From positions 1,178,001-1,242,000 of the forward strand of contig NC_033567.1 in assembly GCF_001680005.1 (NCBI RefSeq): DNA of 64,000 nucleotides, given 5' to 3'. This document shows positions 1-10,052 of this stretch, in pieces. The notes beneath the pieces were generated by a model. The model did not search any database. It was given only the letters and a program-made list of their open reading frames with translations, and was not told the origin of the DNA. A program made the translations under genes and the position numbers. Position 1 is the stretch's first letter; each line of letters begins with the position of its first letter. This stretch comes from Plasmodium coatneyi (taxonomy: Eukaryota > Apicomplexa > Aconoidasida > Haemosporida > Plasmodiidae).

Positions 1-2
1 AA

Positions 3-3000
3 AAACAGAAAAATGAAATTCAGAGGCTGTACAAAATAATTAGCTGTATGAACAAAGAAAAGGCTCTTACCCCCCCGGTCGTATTAGCCTTACAAAATGA
101 TTATGTCAGAGGTAACAATTGTAAGGCGCTAAATGAATATATGCAAGTGAAGACTATTCAAGATTCCCCCCCGGGTCTTTCAACACAAATGGAGAATAAG
201 GTAACCATACTGAAGCACATGAGTCCTGAAAGGAAACAGCAGCAGAGGATAACCTATGATGAAAATTTGCTAAAATTAAATTTAATGCAGTCACAGGAAC
301 AGAAAAATCTATTTAACAAAATATTAGAAACGTTAAACAAAATTCAGCATGTGAAATCTGACGATAATAAAAATGATTTTTTCTTTTCTGCGAACGTTTT
401 GCACTTTTTTGAAAGCAACAAGGAAGCGAAATTGTCGTGCATTAATAATGAATCCGCGAACAATTTATTCAGCTTAACCACCGAGTCGGTGGAAGACTCC
501 AGCAATTTATCGGACGTCAGTTCTGATAACCCACTAGAAAAAAAAACGAACTTAAGGAAGAAAAAAAAGGTTAACAAAAGGAAGAATAAACAAAAGAAAA
601 AAAAGACGAAGAAGAAGAAGAAAAATGATATGATTCTTCACGCTCCTATTTCAATCAAGAAAAGTAAAAAGGACAAGAAAAAAAAGGAAAGGCGGGGAGT
701 TGGTCCAAATCATACATTAGTCACGTCGGAAGACAGCTCCAGCGAAGACGACGACAGCGATGTGCAGCAGGGCCTTGGGGACAAGACGACCACCATCAGT
801 GATGACACGAGTCAGGACACAAGTGAAGAAACCACCAGTGAGGAAAACACACACAGTGATAGTGATGGTGTTGCTGAAAGCGGCAGTAGCACAAGCAGTG
901 ATGGTAAAAGTAGCCATAGCAAAAGCGACGATAACACGAGCAGCGATTCACAGAGTGATTCGCATCCCCCTTCTGTCAAACGGGGGCATCAGAAAAGAGG
1001 CACCAGCGACGAGTCAGCAAGTGACACAGATGGAGACAGCATCAACCATATAAAGAACAAAGTGAGTTACAAAGGAAATGAGAAGACACTGTTAAATTAT
1101 GAGAATTATAAAGAAAAATTCATAGGAATTACAAATAAAGAAATATTTATATATAGCAAAAAAGGGGATGAAGAACCAGTGTACGTTCTAAAAAATAAAA
1201 ATGTTAAAAATGTGAAGGCGCTTCATAATAAGCAGGTGTATATGTTGGAGTATATCTCATTAGACAACATTCTACAGAAGCATTATTTTTTAATAAAAGA
1301 TGACGATAAGTCACTGAGAATGTACTACGCTTTGCAGTACGCAGGGATTATCCAACATGACATGGACATATTTGAAGGGGAGGAAGAAAAGAAAAGAGAT
1401 TACGTGGGAAAATTAAACAAAAATTATTATGAGAACAGAGCAAAAAGTGTAAGTGATCCACAGGAAAAGTATTCATATTACAACAAACTAAGTTCGTCCT
1501 ACCCAGAAATTACTGTAAATATATTTACTCCCAATGGGATAGACAGGAATGGGAACAACATACCTTACTTATGCAATAATGTACTAATGAAGAGAAGCCC
1601 CCAAAATAATCATCTAATGCTTAAAAATTTTAACAATAAAGAGGCTTTTATTAACTGCCAACATTATCACATGGATTATAAAAATAATAAGTTCACCCTC
1701 TATTTTAATGAGTTTAAAGATCAGCATATTATTTTGCCAAAGAGTAAAGGGTGCATAGGTATCCTGCAGGACATTTTAAATCAAATGAGGTGGAAAAATT
1801 CGAATCAGCTTTACGAATCTGTCAACAAAGATGCACACGATGATGAAGATATAAAGAGTGCTGACGTGTCTTCTTACGACTCGGAAGGGTTAACCGCAGG
1901 AAAGGGGAAATATGATTCTAGGGAGAAAATGGGCGAAGGGGGGGCCAACAAAGGTGGAACATCGGATAGGGACAAGGATGGAGGCAAAGATGGAGGAAGA
2001 GACACCTTTAAAGCAGTGGAAAAATCACATAGTAAAGAAATAAGCGCGAAAAGGGGAAACGAAGGCAACACAAAAATGGGAATCCCGACAAAGGGCTTAA
2101 TGGATCAGGGAGTCGGAAGAGACAGCTACAAAGCGAAGGAACGAGAGTGGGAACAGGAGTGGGAAAGACAGAAAGAACGAGACGAGGAGAAAGACGCGGG
2201 GGATAAAAAGGATGACATCCTGGAAAATTCGAACATGCCGGAAAAAATGGCAGACACGTTCTGTATAAAAGAAAATGTACTTTACATATCCAAAGATGGC
2301 AACCCTTTTAAGGACCAAATGAGCTTCAACGATGAAAACGCTTTTAAATTCCAAAAAGAAAAATTGCAGATATTGAGAGATGATAACGCGCAAGAATTAA
2401 CATTTATAAAGAACGAAGAAAATAAAGATGAAGAGACCTACATTTTTCACTACCCCAAGAAGGAGAAGTATGATCATTTTATATCCAAATTGGGTAACAA
2501 CAATTTTAACGTTATTCAGAAAAGTGAATATGATAAAATGAAAAAACAAGAAAAAAACGAAGAAAAGGAAAAAAAATCATTTAATGCAGAGTCAGACGCA
2601 AAGGCTGAACCGGGAAAGGAAAAAATGGAGAAAGCGGATAAATTTATTAAAAACAACCAAGTAGTTGTCATCGAAAAGGGAGTATTATCAATTTATAAAG
2701 ATTACGGAAACGAGAATTCTGTTCCCATAATCAAATTTACATCCGATTCTTGTGATGTACAAGCAAATGAACAAAATGGAGAAATTAGCATAAAAGAAAC
2801 GTCGAAAGATTCTAATGATAAAATTGTTCTGGACTGCTTAAATAAAACAGAATTCCATAGGTGGAAAAACGCGCTATGTTTCGGTGGCTTTCTAAAAGGA
2901 GAAAGTGTCAGCAGTTCTTACATGAATTTGAAAAAACACATATTCTCCATCAATTTATTTGACAACTTGGACATAAAAAGTCTAGTCCGAGTAAATAACA

Positions 3001-3611
3001 ATTTTATATACATTTATCCAAATAACGAAATCGACAAGCCCTTATTTTCCTTTGACAAAGAAAAAATAGAATTGGTGATAATTTCCAACTTAAGGAAAAT
3101 ACGAATATATATGCAAAGGGATACCATATATGAACAGCGATACGATATAACCATTTCGTTGGCGCGCGATTTCTCGAGCATTAAAGAGCAACTAGAAAAG
3201 TACAATTTTCACACATTAAATAAGAAAAAAACCCAAAAAATAAGAAAACCCTTTGTGCTGTGCAAAAAGAATATTATTGCTATACATAAGGATAAATATA
3301 AATTAAAACCGGACATTATACTGGACAAAAAAAACTGCACAGTTTTATATGATAAAAACAAATTCACCGTCACCTTTAAAATTAAAAGTAAATTAGATAC
3401 CACTCAGGAAGATATAAAAACTGTTACTCTATCTAATGCAGTGAATTTTAACAAATGGTTGGTCACACTAAAAGTGGCTTCCTTCATACCTGGCTTTAAC
3501 GAAGTAGAAGATGACATTTCTTTTCCCACCATCGTTTTTGGGCATACCTGTCCCGAGGCAACTAGCTTACTTGGGAAAAGAAATTCGATCATGAATTTTT
3601 TTAAAAAATAA
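3..3611 (+). CDS. Protein with tandem PH-like modules (5' end outside the window)
   Basis: The reading frame is open to the left edge: the codons before the first ATG (position 48) contain no stop and encode a coiled-coil-like stretch. The gene is therefore probably 5'-truncated here. At least 1187 residues are visible. Counted from the ATG, a Lys-rich stretch (about residues 165-220) is followed by a Ser/Asp/Glu-rich stretch (about 225-335). Then come about six stretches that read like pleckstrin-homology modules, with beta-rich segments closed by an aromatic helix: about 338-432, 490-582, 736-817, 863-950, 961-1053 and 1064-1146. The fourth and sixth end in RWKNAL and KWLVTL, typical of the PH C-terminal helix. 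Linkers are charged and low-complexity (610-730). PH folds usually bind phosphoinositides or proteins, so a membrane or cytoskeletal scaffold role is inferred. I do not recognise a named homologue. The stop lies in an A-rich tail. Confidence 0.8.
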   Translation, partial: KQKNEIQRLYKIISCMNKEKALTPPVVLALQNDYVRGNNCKALNEYMQVKTIQDSPPGLSTQMENKVTILKHMSPERKQQQRITYDENLLKLNLMQSQEQKNLFNKILETLNKIQHVKSDDNKNDFFFSANVLHFFESNKEAKLSCINNESANNLFSLTTESVEDSSNLSDVSSDNPLEKKTNLRKKKKVNKRKNKQKKKKTKKKKKNDMILHAPISIKKSKKDKKKKERRGVGPNHTLVTSEDSSSEDDDSDVQQGLGDKTTTISDDTSQDTSEETTSEENTHSDSDGVAESGSSTSSDGKSSHSKSDDNTSSDSQSDSHPPSVKRGHQKRGTSDESASDTDGDSINHIKNKVSYKGNEKTLLNYENYKEKFIGITNKEIFIYSKKGDEEPVYVLKNKNVKNVKALHNKQVYMLEYISLDNILQKHYFLIKDDDKSLRMYYALQYAGIIQHDMDIFEGEEEKKRDYVGKLNKNYYENRAKSVSDPQEKYSYYNKLSSSYPEITVNIFTPNGIDRNGNNIPYLCNNVLMKRSPQNNHLMLKNFNNKEAFINCQHYHMDYKNNKFTLYFNEFKDQHIILPKSKGCIGILQDILNQMRWKNSNQLYESVNKDAHDDEDIKSADVSSYDSEGLTAGKGKYDSREKMGEGGANKGGTSDRDKDGGKDGGRDTFKAVEKSHSKEISAKRGNEGNTKMGIPTKGLMDQGVGRDSYKAKEREWEQEWERQKERDEEKDAGDKKDDILENSNMPEKMADTFCIKENVLYISKDGNPFKDQMSFNDENAFKFQKEKLQILRDDNAQELTFIKNEENKDEETYIFHYPKKEKYDHFISKLGNNNFNVIQKSEYDKMKKQEKNEEKEKKSFNAESDAKAEPGKEKMEKADKFIKNNQVVVIEKGVLSIYKDYGNENSVPIIKFTSDSCDVQANEQNGEISIKETSKDSNDKIVLDCLNKTEFHRWKNALCFGGFLKGESVSSSYMNLKKHIFSINLFDNLDIKSLVRVNNNFIYIYPNNEIDKPLFSFDKEKIELVIISNLRKIRIYMQRDTIYEQRYDITISLARDFSSIKEQLEKYNFHTLNKKKTQKIRKPFVLCKKNIIAIHKDKYKLKPDIILDKKNCTVLYDKNKFTVTFKIKSKLDTTQEDIKTVTLSNAVNFNKWLVTLKVASFIPGFNEVEDDISFPTIVFGHTCPEATSLLGKRNSIMNFFKK

Positions 3612-5103
3612 AAAAAAATGTCAAAAAATGACAAATGGCTAGCTGGGTAAGGAAAAAATGAACAAAATAGAGGAAAGTCGCACAGCGTAAGTACATAAAC
3701 AGCTGATGTGCATATTCTGTGACAAAATCGATGAATTATCAATTAAAGCGGAAAAAGGCGATTACATCCTCATTCCTCTGTTAAAGATATTGTAGCTACG
3801 TCTTCACTGACCTTTTTTAGGAATGAGTTATACTTAAAACATGTTTGTAATCACCATAGGGGGAAAAAATATTTTCCCACTCATCCATTGCACACACGGG
3901 GTGGGTGGCGTCGTACCCAGTGCGCATATAAAAATGGAACATCAGAACTATTCAAAGGGAAGAAGGAACGCACATAAAGGACATGACTAGCTTAGCCTTA
4001 AAACGGTAACCCCTAATATTACTTAAGTATTCATTTGGGCAATGCTCAAAAAAAAAGGAAATCACGGAAATGGGATGTAGCACATAGACTTACGATGAAA
4101 TGGCTCAATTGTGTATAAAAACTGTGCACATTGTTATTTTTCGTGTTTGCATTATTGCATTTTTCTTTATTTTATTTTTTTTTTTTATGTGTATGTACCT
4201 AGATAAACAATTATTAAACATTCACTCCTTTAATTTGTTTGCCTTACGAGTTGAAAAAACACTAGGGGGAAACACATAGCTTGTTTTCCTATATGCAAAT
4301 AATTGGTCGTTACTTTTTTTTTTTTTTTTCGTTTCCATTTTGTTTCACAGTTGAGAGTGAACATACGTAGGGAATACGCGCGTTGAGATGTGTGTAAGAC
4401 CTCAGGGTCATTAGTTTTGCCTCTCTTTAATTGTTACGCTGTGTTATGCTACCTTATGTATGCTATCTTTTCTTTTTTTTTTTTTTTGGTGTTGCATAAA
4501 TTTACGCCCACTCTACTAGGCATTTCTAAACATTCGTAACGTAACAGTTGAAACATTTTGAACGAAGCCCAAACCGCTATTTGCCCACTTTTGTAAGTTG
4601 ACTTGTTCGCCATAACTTTCACTTTCGTCCTCCATGTGGAAAGCACTTTAGGCTTTTTACGCAAATGTGTAGTTCATTCAAGGGGATAATTTCTGCATGA
4701 TGTTTGTTTCGCCGGTTCAATATTTTCCGTTCCCAAACTCAAAAAATATGCAGTGCATACGTGCGGTATTCGCGCTTATGAGTTTGTATGGAAATAATTG
4801 TATATAGGTTAATTTTACTTTTGTGGTTAAAAATTCCTCGTTCATTTTTTTTTTTTTTTTTCCTCATAAAGTACAGCGTAGGAAGAAATACGCATTAAAG
4901 AATAATAACTTTACTCATAAAAGTTATCTTTAAGCATTTGCTGTTCCCCCCCTGCTTACATAAATCATCGTGCGAACATGCAGAGAAGGAAGATGGTTAA
5001 CAGTTTGGATTGAACATTCACTATAAAACTGAAATTGCTATTTCGGTTTGAAATTTTCTTGCTAAAGAGGAAAAAAACACGATCATAAATCAACTCATAA
5101 AGG
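3612..5103. other. Intergenic region, PH-like gene to 2-oxoglutarate dehydrogenase E2
   Basis: About 1.5 kb between two + strand genes. It has several T runs (near 4178, 4315, 4473 and 4848) and no convincing coding exon on either strand. It presumably holds the 3' UTR of the upstream gene and the promoter and 5' UTR of the E2 gene. Confidence 0.6.
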
Positions 5104-6773
5104 ATGACACAGAACCTTGTGCTTCGATTGAATGTAATTTTACATGCTCACTGATGTGGTTACCTTAAGATATGTGCCTATACATATGTAACGCGTACAT
5201 GGTTATATGCGTAAACTCGTGTCCCTTAACCCTTTTTGCAATCCTCAACAAGAGCAGAACGCTATGCCTTATGGATGACGTAGAAAAATGCCCCCCTTTT
5301 GCTGACTCATCATGTACTTCCCCTTTTCCCAATAGAAACCCCTGTTTTATAACGCAAAAGGGATTGGTAGGATCCTCAACCTGGAGTGCAAGCAATCCGT
5401 AAAATGCCATTCCAAATTTAAAAGATGCTTCTCCATAGGTAATTCTACATTTACACGGAACATAACAGTACTGTATCTTTCTCTTAGACACATGTCGAAC
5501 GGCATTTCACGCCACTAACGTAGTAAAAAGGGGATTCCTTTTTTCCCTGGTTGCACCCTGCCTTATGCGCACACATGCCTATATATTTGTAGCCCCGCAG
5601 TGTGTTTTCCTACCTTCGCTTATGTAATTAATTGCGCGTTCTCACCCCTTTAACGCAGAGACGATAAAAGTACCCAGGCTTGGAGATTCCATTACGGAGG
5701 GTACAATAAGTGAATGGAAGAAAAAAGTGGGTGATTATGTTAAGGTGGATGAAACGATAACAATTATCGACACGGACAAAGTAAGTGTAGACATAAACTC
5801 CCAATTCAGTGGGGAGCTTTCAAACATATTTGCAGAAGCGGGAGAAATCGTTATGGTCGATGCGCCCCTATGCGAAATAGACACTTCAGTGGAGGCACCT
5901 GCTCACATATCAGAAGGGAAGAAAGGAATAGCACAAAGCAAAGCTGAGAAAGAGAGTGAAGAAAATGGAAGCGAAGAAGAGAATGATGAAAAGGACCATA
6001 ATAGCGCGCACAAAGAAAGCGAAAGAAGAATAAGTGAAGAAAATAACGGAAAAATGCTATACGAATCCGTCAGTGAAAGAACCGAAACTAGAGTGCGCAT
6101 GTTGCCAATAAGAAAACGAATTGCCGAAAGGCTGAAAGAATCGCAAAACACGTGTGCCTTACTAACCACATTTAACGAGTGCGATATGAGCAAAGTGATA
6201 GTCCTACGCAGTGAGTTAAAAGACATCTTTCAAAAGAAGTATGGATGCAAATTAGGCTTCGTGTCCCTCTTCATGCATGCGTCAACCTTAGCTCTAAAAA
6301 AAATGCCACAAGTAAATGCATACATCGATAACGATGAAATTGTGTACAGAAATTATATTGACATATCCGTAGCAGTGGCCACACCTAACGGATTAACAGT
6401 TCCAATTATTCGAGATTGTCAAAATAAAAAATTATCAGAACTTGAACTAGCTCTATCCGAGTTAGCTACGAAAGCGAGAAACAACAAATTGTCGTTAGAC
6501 GATTTCACGGGTGGTACTTTTACCATTTCGAATGGAGGCGTTTTTGGTAGCATGTTAAGCACACCTATTGTGAACATGCCGCAGTCAGCTATACTGGGTA
6601 TGCACACAATAAAAGATAGAGCCGTAGTGGTAAACAATGAAATTGTCATTAGGCCTATCATGTATTTAGCCCTAACTTATGACCACAGATTACTGGATGG
6701 AAGAGATGCCGTGCAATTTTTAAGCGCAATAAAGGACTATATAGAAAACCCCAACCTTATGCTGATTGATTGA
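5104..6773 (+). CDS. Dihydrolipoyllysine-residue succinyltransferase (E2 of 2-oxoglutarate dehydrogenase), mitochondrial
   Basis: This E2 passes succinyl groups from the E1-bound intermediate to CoA in the TCA cycle. The model is join(5104..5133, 5336..5438, 5659..6773), 415 residues. The first two exons begin MTQNLVLRLN and are basic and Ser/Cys-rich, as expected of a mitochondrial presequence. Both introns start GTAA and end AG, and phases match (0, then 1). The lipoyl domain starts at ETIKVPRLGDS (about residue 45), with the lipoyl lysine in DTDKVSV (K85). An acidic Glu/Lys/Ser linker (about 110-165) follows. The CoA acyltransferase domain fills the C-terminal half and ends with the catalytic motif DHRLLDG (H387, D391). 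I see no peripheral-subunit-binding domain in the linker. Sequence and length fit the succinyltransferase better than pyruvate dehydrogenase E2. The short first exon is the least certain part. Confidence 0.93.
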
Positions 6774-6903
6774 TTGATCAGCAAAGCGGGGTTCCCATTG
6801 TGTGTGTCATATGGGTATATGCTAATATGCAATATGTAGGGTTAAAGTGCTTCACGTGTGTGTACCTTTGAATGCACGTAGTATTCCGCACAACACCTCC
6901 CTA

Positions 6904-6934
<31 letters not shown>

Positions 6935-7460
6935 TTAGCATACTTTGTGCAAATGTAGTATAATCATAATGTAGTGAAATTTTATTAACTTAATTACAAC
7001 CCTTATTTCTGTTGTCCAAGTTATTTGGTACCTTGAGACATATTTTTGAACATGCCTATTCGTACGTAATATGTGTAATTATATTTACGAGCAGGAAATA
7101 TTTCAGCCAAATGACGAGTTCACCTTGAAAAGGGGTCACACGGGGGATGTGCGCATGATAGTTTTTAAAAAAAAATTAAATAAAACGAATGGATTATTTA
7201 CTCAAAAGGTTTTATTTAAAAGGGGGACTTTTTAATAAAGCCCTATTCTGTTGAGTTAACATTTTTTTTCAGAAATATTTTCCTCAGGCAACAGACAATG
7301 TTGTGTGCCCGCTCTGAGGCATCAAATTTACCACGATGTTAAAAAGGAACATACAATATGAATGACGTAAAATAATATGACTATAAAAAAAGAAAAATCT
7401 TGTTCCACAGATTATAAGGCATCATAATGCATAGAGGCCATCCAGCATAAGCACTGTATA
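6774..7460. other. Convergent intergenic region with a 28-nt T run
   Basis: This spacer lies between the E2 gene (+) and the RRM gene (-), so it should hold two facing 3' UTRs. It includes an uninterrupted run of 28 T at 6904-6931. No coding exon was found. Confidence 0.6.
6904..6931. repeat. 28-nt T run
   Basis: An uninterrupted run of T in the convergent spacer between the E2 and RRM genes. Confidence 0.8.
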
Positions 7461-8353
7461 TTATTCATCTGGGGGGTCCTTTTCTACGTTTTCCACTTGC
7501 TGCAAGGGGATGTGCATAAGACAACATGGGCTATGTGTGCGCGAATCATATGAACGTACGTGGGCACACACAACACTATGAAATTAAAACTGGACATTAT
7601 TATGAAATGGTTAAAAAAAAAAGAAGGAAAGGTACTAGGCAAGTCTGCCATAGAAATATCCACATGCCAAATTTCACAAGCGAAATAAAATCAAAACAAA
7701 GCGGTGTATGTACATTCTTACGTTTGAATTTCCCTCCTCCATTTGTTTCATCTTTTCCTGGTTATACAAATCGTCTATCCAAACTGCCAAAAAAAAAAAA
7801 AAAAAAAAAAGGAAAAAATGGGAATTACGCAAAAATGGCCATTCGCATTACACACTAATATGTGCTCCGCAGCAGTGTAGACCACGGGAGGATGCAAAAG
7901 TACCCGGCTTATACTGTTCCATTTTCTTATTTCTGGAATAGTTGACATAAATTCTCTTTCCATTTAATTCGAAATTATTCATGTTGTATAGGGCATGCTT
8001 CGCATCATCCTTTTCCACATACTCCACGAATGCGAATCCTCGATTTTTTTCTAAAGGGAAAAATAACGAAACGGTGGTAGCGGTTGAGCTACTTTTTTCT
8101 TCGCACGTTTGGAAATGCCAAGAAAGATAAGGGGTGAACATTTGGGACATTAAACATTCATAATGGTTAGGAGGAATAAAATGTCTACGTTTCCCCCTTT
8201 CACTTTCGCTCGCTTACTTGTAACGAAATTTATAGGCACCTCGATATTTCTTACATCACCAAAGGAAGAAAAAATGTCATACAAACTCTTTTCGTCTATT
8301 GTCTCATCAATTCCGCCTACATACAACACCTCAGTTGCGTTATCATCACTCAT
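7461..8353 (-). CDS. Small single-RRM RNA-binding protein, PPIE (cyclophilin E)-like
   Basis: Four exons give 127 residues: complement(join(7461..7499, 7722..7783, 7904..8050, 8218..8353)). All junctions are GT..AG and phases agree (1, 1, 0). The acceptor of the second intron follows a 22-nt T run in the transcript (A run 7789-7810 on +). One RRM is complete: RNP2 is LYVGGI (residues 10-15) and RNP1 is RGFAFVEY (49-56). The spacing and wording closely resemble the N-terminal RRM of human cyclophilin E (PPIE), a spliceosome-associated prolyl isomerase. Here the RRM is followed only by a short charged tail containing VWIDDLYNQEK, with no isomerase domain. A role in nuclear RNA processing is inferred from the family. 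The last two exons are short, but their frame and splice sites fit well. Confidence 0.88.
7789..7810. repeat. 22-nt A run (polypyrimidine tract of an RRM-gene intron)
   Basis: An uninterrupted run of A on +, read as T on the transcribed - strand. It sits directly before the CAG acceptor of the third exon of the RRM gene, so it is part of that intron's polypyrimidine tract. Confidence 0.7.
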
Positions 8354-10052
8354 GTTTGCCTTTTTTATTTTTTAAAATTTTTTAAATGAAAAAAATGAGC
8401 AGCGTGTTGCCATTTTCGACCTGGAAAAGAGCAAACAATTGTGAGAACATTAGCCAAATTGTTCGCAAGCACGCGCTGGGGATGGAAAAAAATTAACCAT
8501 TCATCTTTAGTGGAAATGATGAAGTGGGAAAAAGATGTTATAACTGAGGTTAAGAATAAGCGAACCGTTATGGCCCCCTTTTCAAAGGGAAATTTCAAAA
8601 AATGCATTTATACACTGCTTCGAAGAAACGGAATTGTTGCACGTGCGGAAGAGAAAGAGCATACTCTTTTTTTTTTTACTATACAAAGGAAAAAAAACCT
8701 AATAATTAACTTTTTAGTAGGCACAAATTCATTCCTATCCGTTCCGTTTTATTCACAAAAGTAATTCCTTTTTATATGCAACTTTCCGCCTTATTAGAAA
8801 TCATCAGTTGGAGAAAAGGGAAAAAAAAAAAATCGTTAATTTTAAAAGGCGAACAAATTAACCTTTACGTGAAATCTTCGTACACATTTATATACATATT
8901 GCGCAACGGAAATATGTAAATATGCTTCCGAACAAGTTGGAGGCTACTAAATTAAAAGTTGGCTAATCGGCAAATCTTCCAGCAAAAATGTGACCCTTTT
9001 GTACATTTAAAAATTTTTCAAAATGGTTAAAAAAATCATCAAGGCTACACCATTCTTCACAACTTTCTTTTTTATGTTGCATATAAGAAGGGAAGAAAAA
9101 ATATATCTTTATTTTGTCACTGCAACGAACAAACTATAGCAGCGCAAAAAAAAAAAATACAACTGTGTAAAAATTGTCTATAAAAAATCAACACCAAAAT
9201 GTGAAAAAAATATTCTTGGTATGTAATTACATTAAATCTTTGGTAGACAATATTTTAAATTAATGACCATGGCGGGGAAAAAGTAGAAGCCGTTCTTCAC
9301 CATTGTCGGTATGTTAATATAGCTTATTCTTCTTTATGTGCCTCTTCTTCGCATTACCAAAATAGCGTCTCAGCCTTATTTAAATCGGTGATGTATCCAC
9401 CATAGGGACCCACGCTAAATTTGAGAAATAAAAATGCACACAGTTACACATACGCACACACGGATATAAAGGCAAAGGGCCAACACATTTTCTAAAAAGA
9501 AAAACGAGCAGATATTGCAAAATAAGCAACTGACATAATTCGAATATCAGTAAATTTGCGCTAGTCGCATTTTTGTTTTTGTTACGTTCGCTGCGTTATC
9601 AGCGCACACAGTGGACATAATCTTTTTCGCCGTTTCACCGCTCTATAGGTGAGCACTTGTTCTTTGAAAACGTGTGCTACAACTAGGTCAAAGCACCCTG
9701 TGCCTTCGGCTTATTCCCCAGTCCGTTCCTTTCCCCATTCGTTTGTAAAAAGTTGAAGTGTCCACATTAGTGTAAAGCACCACCTGTGCATTCATAACGA
9801 ACTGAGCCATTGTAGAGCCCCCCCATACGGAGGTGATCATTTTGAGATTTTATAATCGTGTCTGCTTGCACTGTAGCACCTTTGCAGTCATAGGCTCATT
9901 GAAGCTTTACCATTCGCCCACGTTTGTTTTCACACCAGAATTTGTTTTCTCCTGCGGGAAAGGGTTTCGCCTATAGGACTTTATTAAGACACCGCTGTTG
10001 CGTGTGGCCTGTTTCCTTCTCCCCTAAACTTCACATCCAAAATAAAAAAAAA
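8354..10052. promoter_or_regulatory. Divergent intergenic region between RRM and kleisin genes
   Basis: About 1.7 kb separates the start of the RRM gene (-) from the preferred start of the kleisin gene (+), so it should contain both promoters. The DNA is AT-rich with A and T runs. An open frame at 8441-8764 (+) has no recognisable composition or motif. No conserved promoter element can be named with confidence. Confidence 0.45.

Noticed and set aside
760..1053. 97-residue alternative frame in the Ser/Asp-rich part of the first gene
   Set aside because: Out-of-frame reading of a repetitive Ser/Asp codon stretch.
8441..8764. 107-residue open frame on + in the divergent spacer
   Set aside because: No family resemblance; it overlaps expected promoter and 5' UTR sequence.
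9924..10052. In-frame N-terminal extension of the kleisin from an upstream ATG
   Set aside because: The extra 43 residues do not fit the kleisin start, while the sequence after ATG 10053 does.
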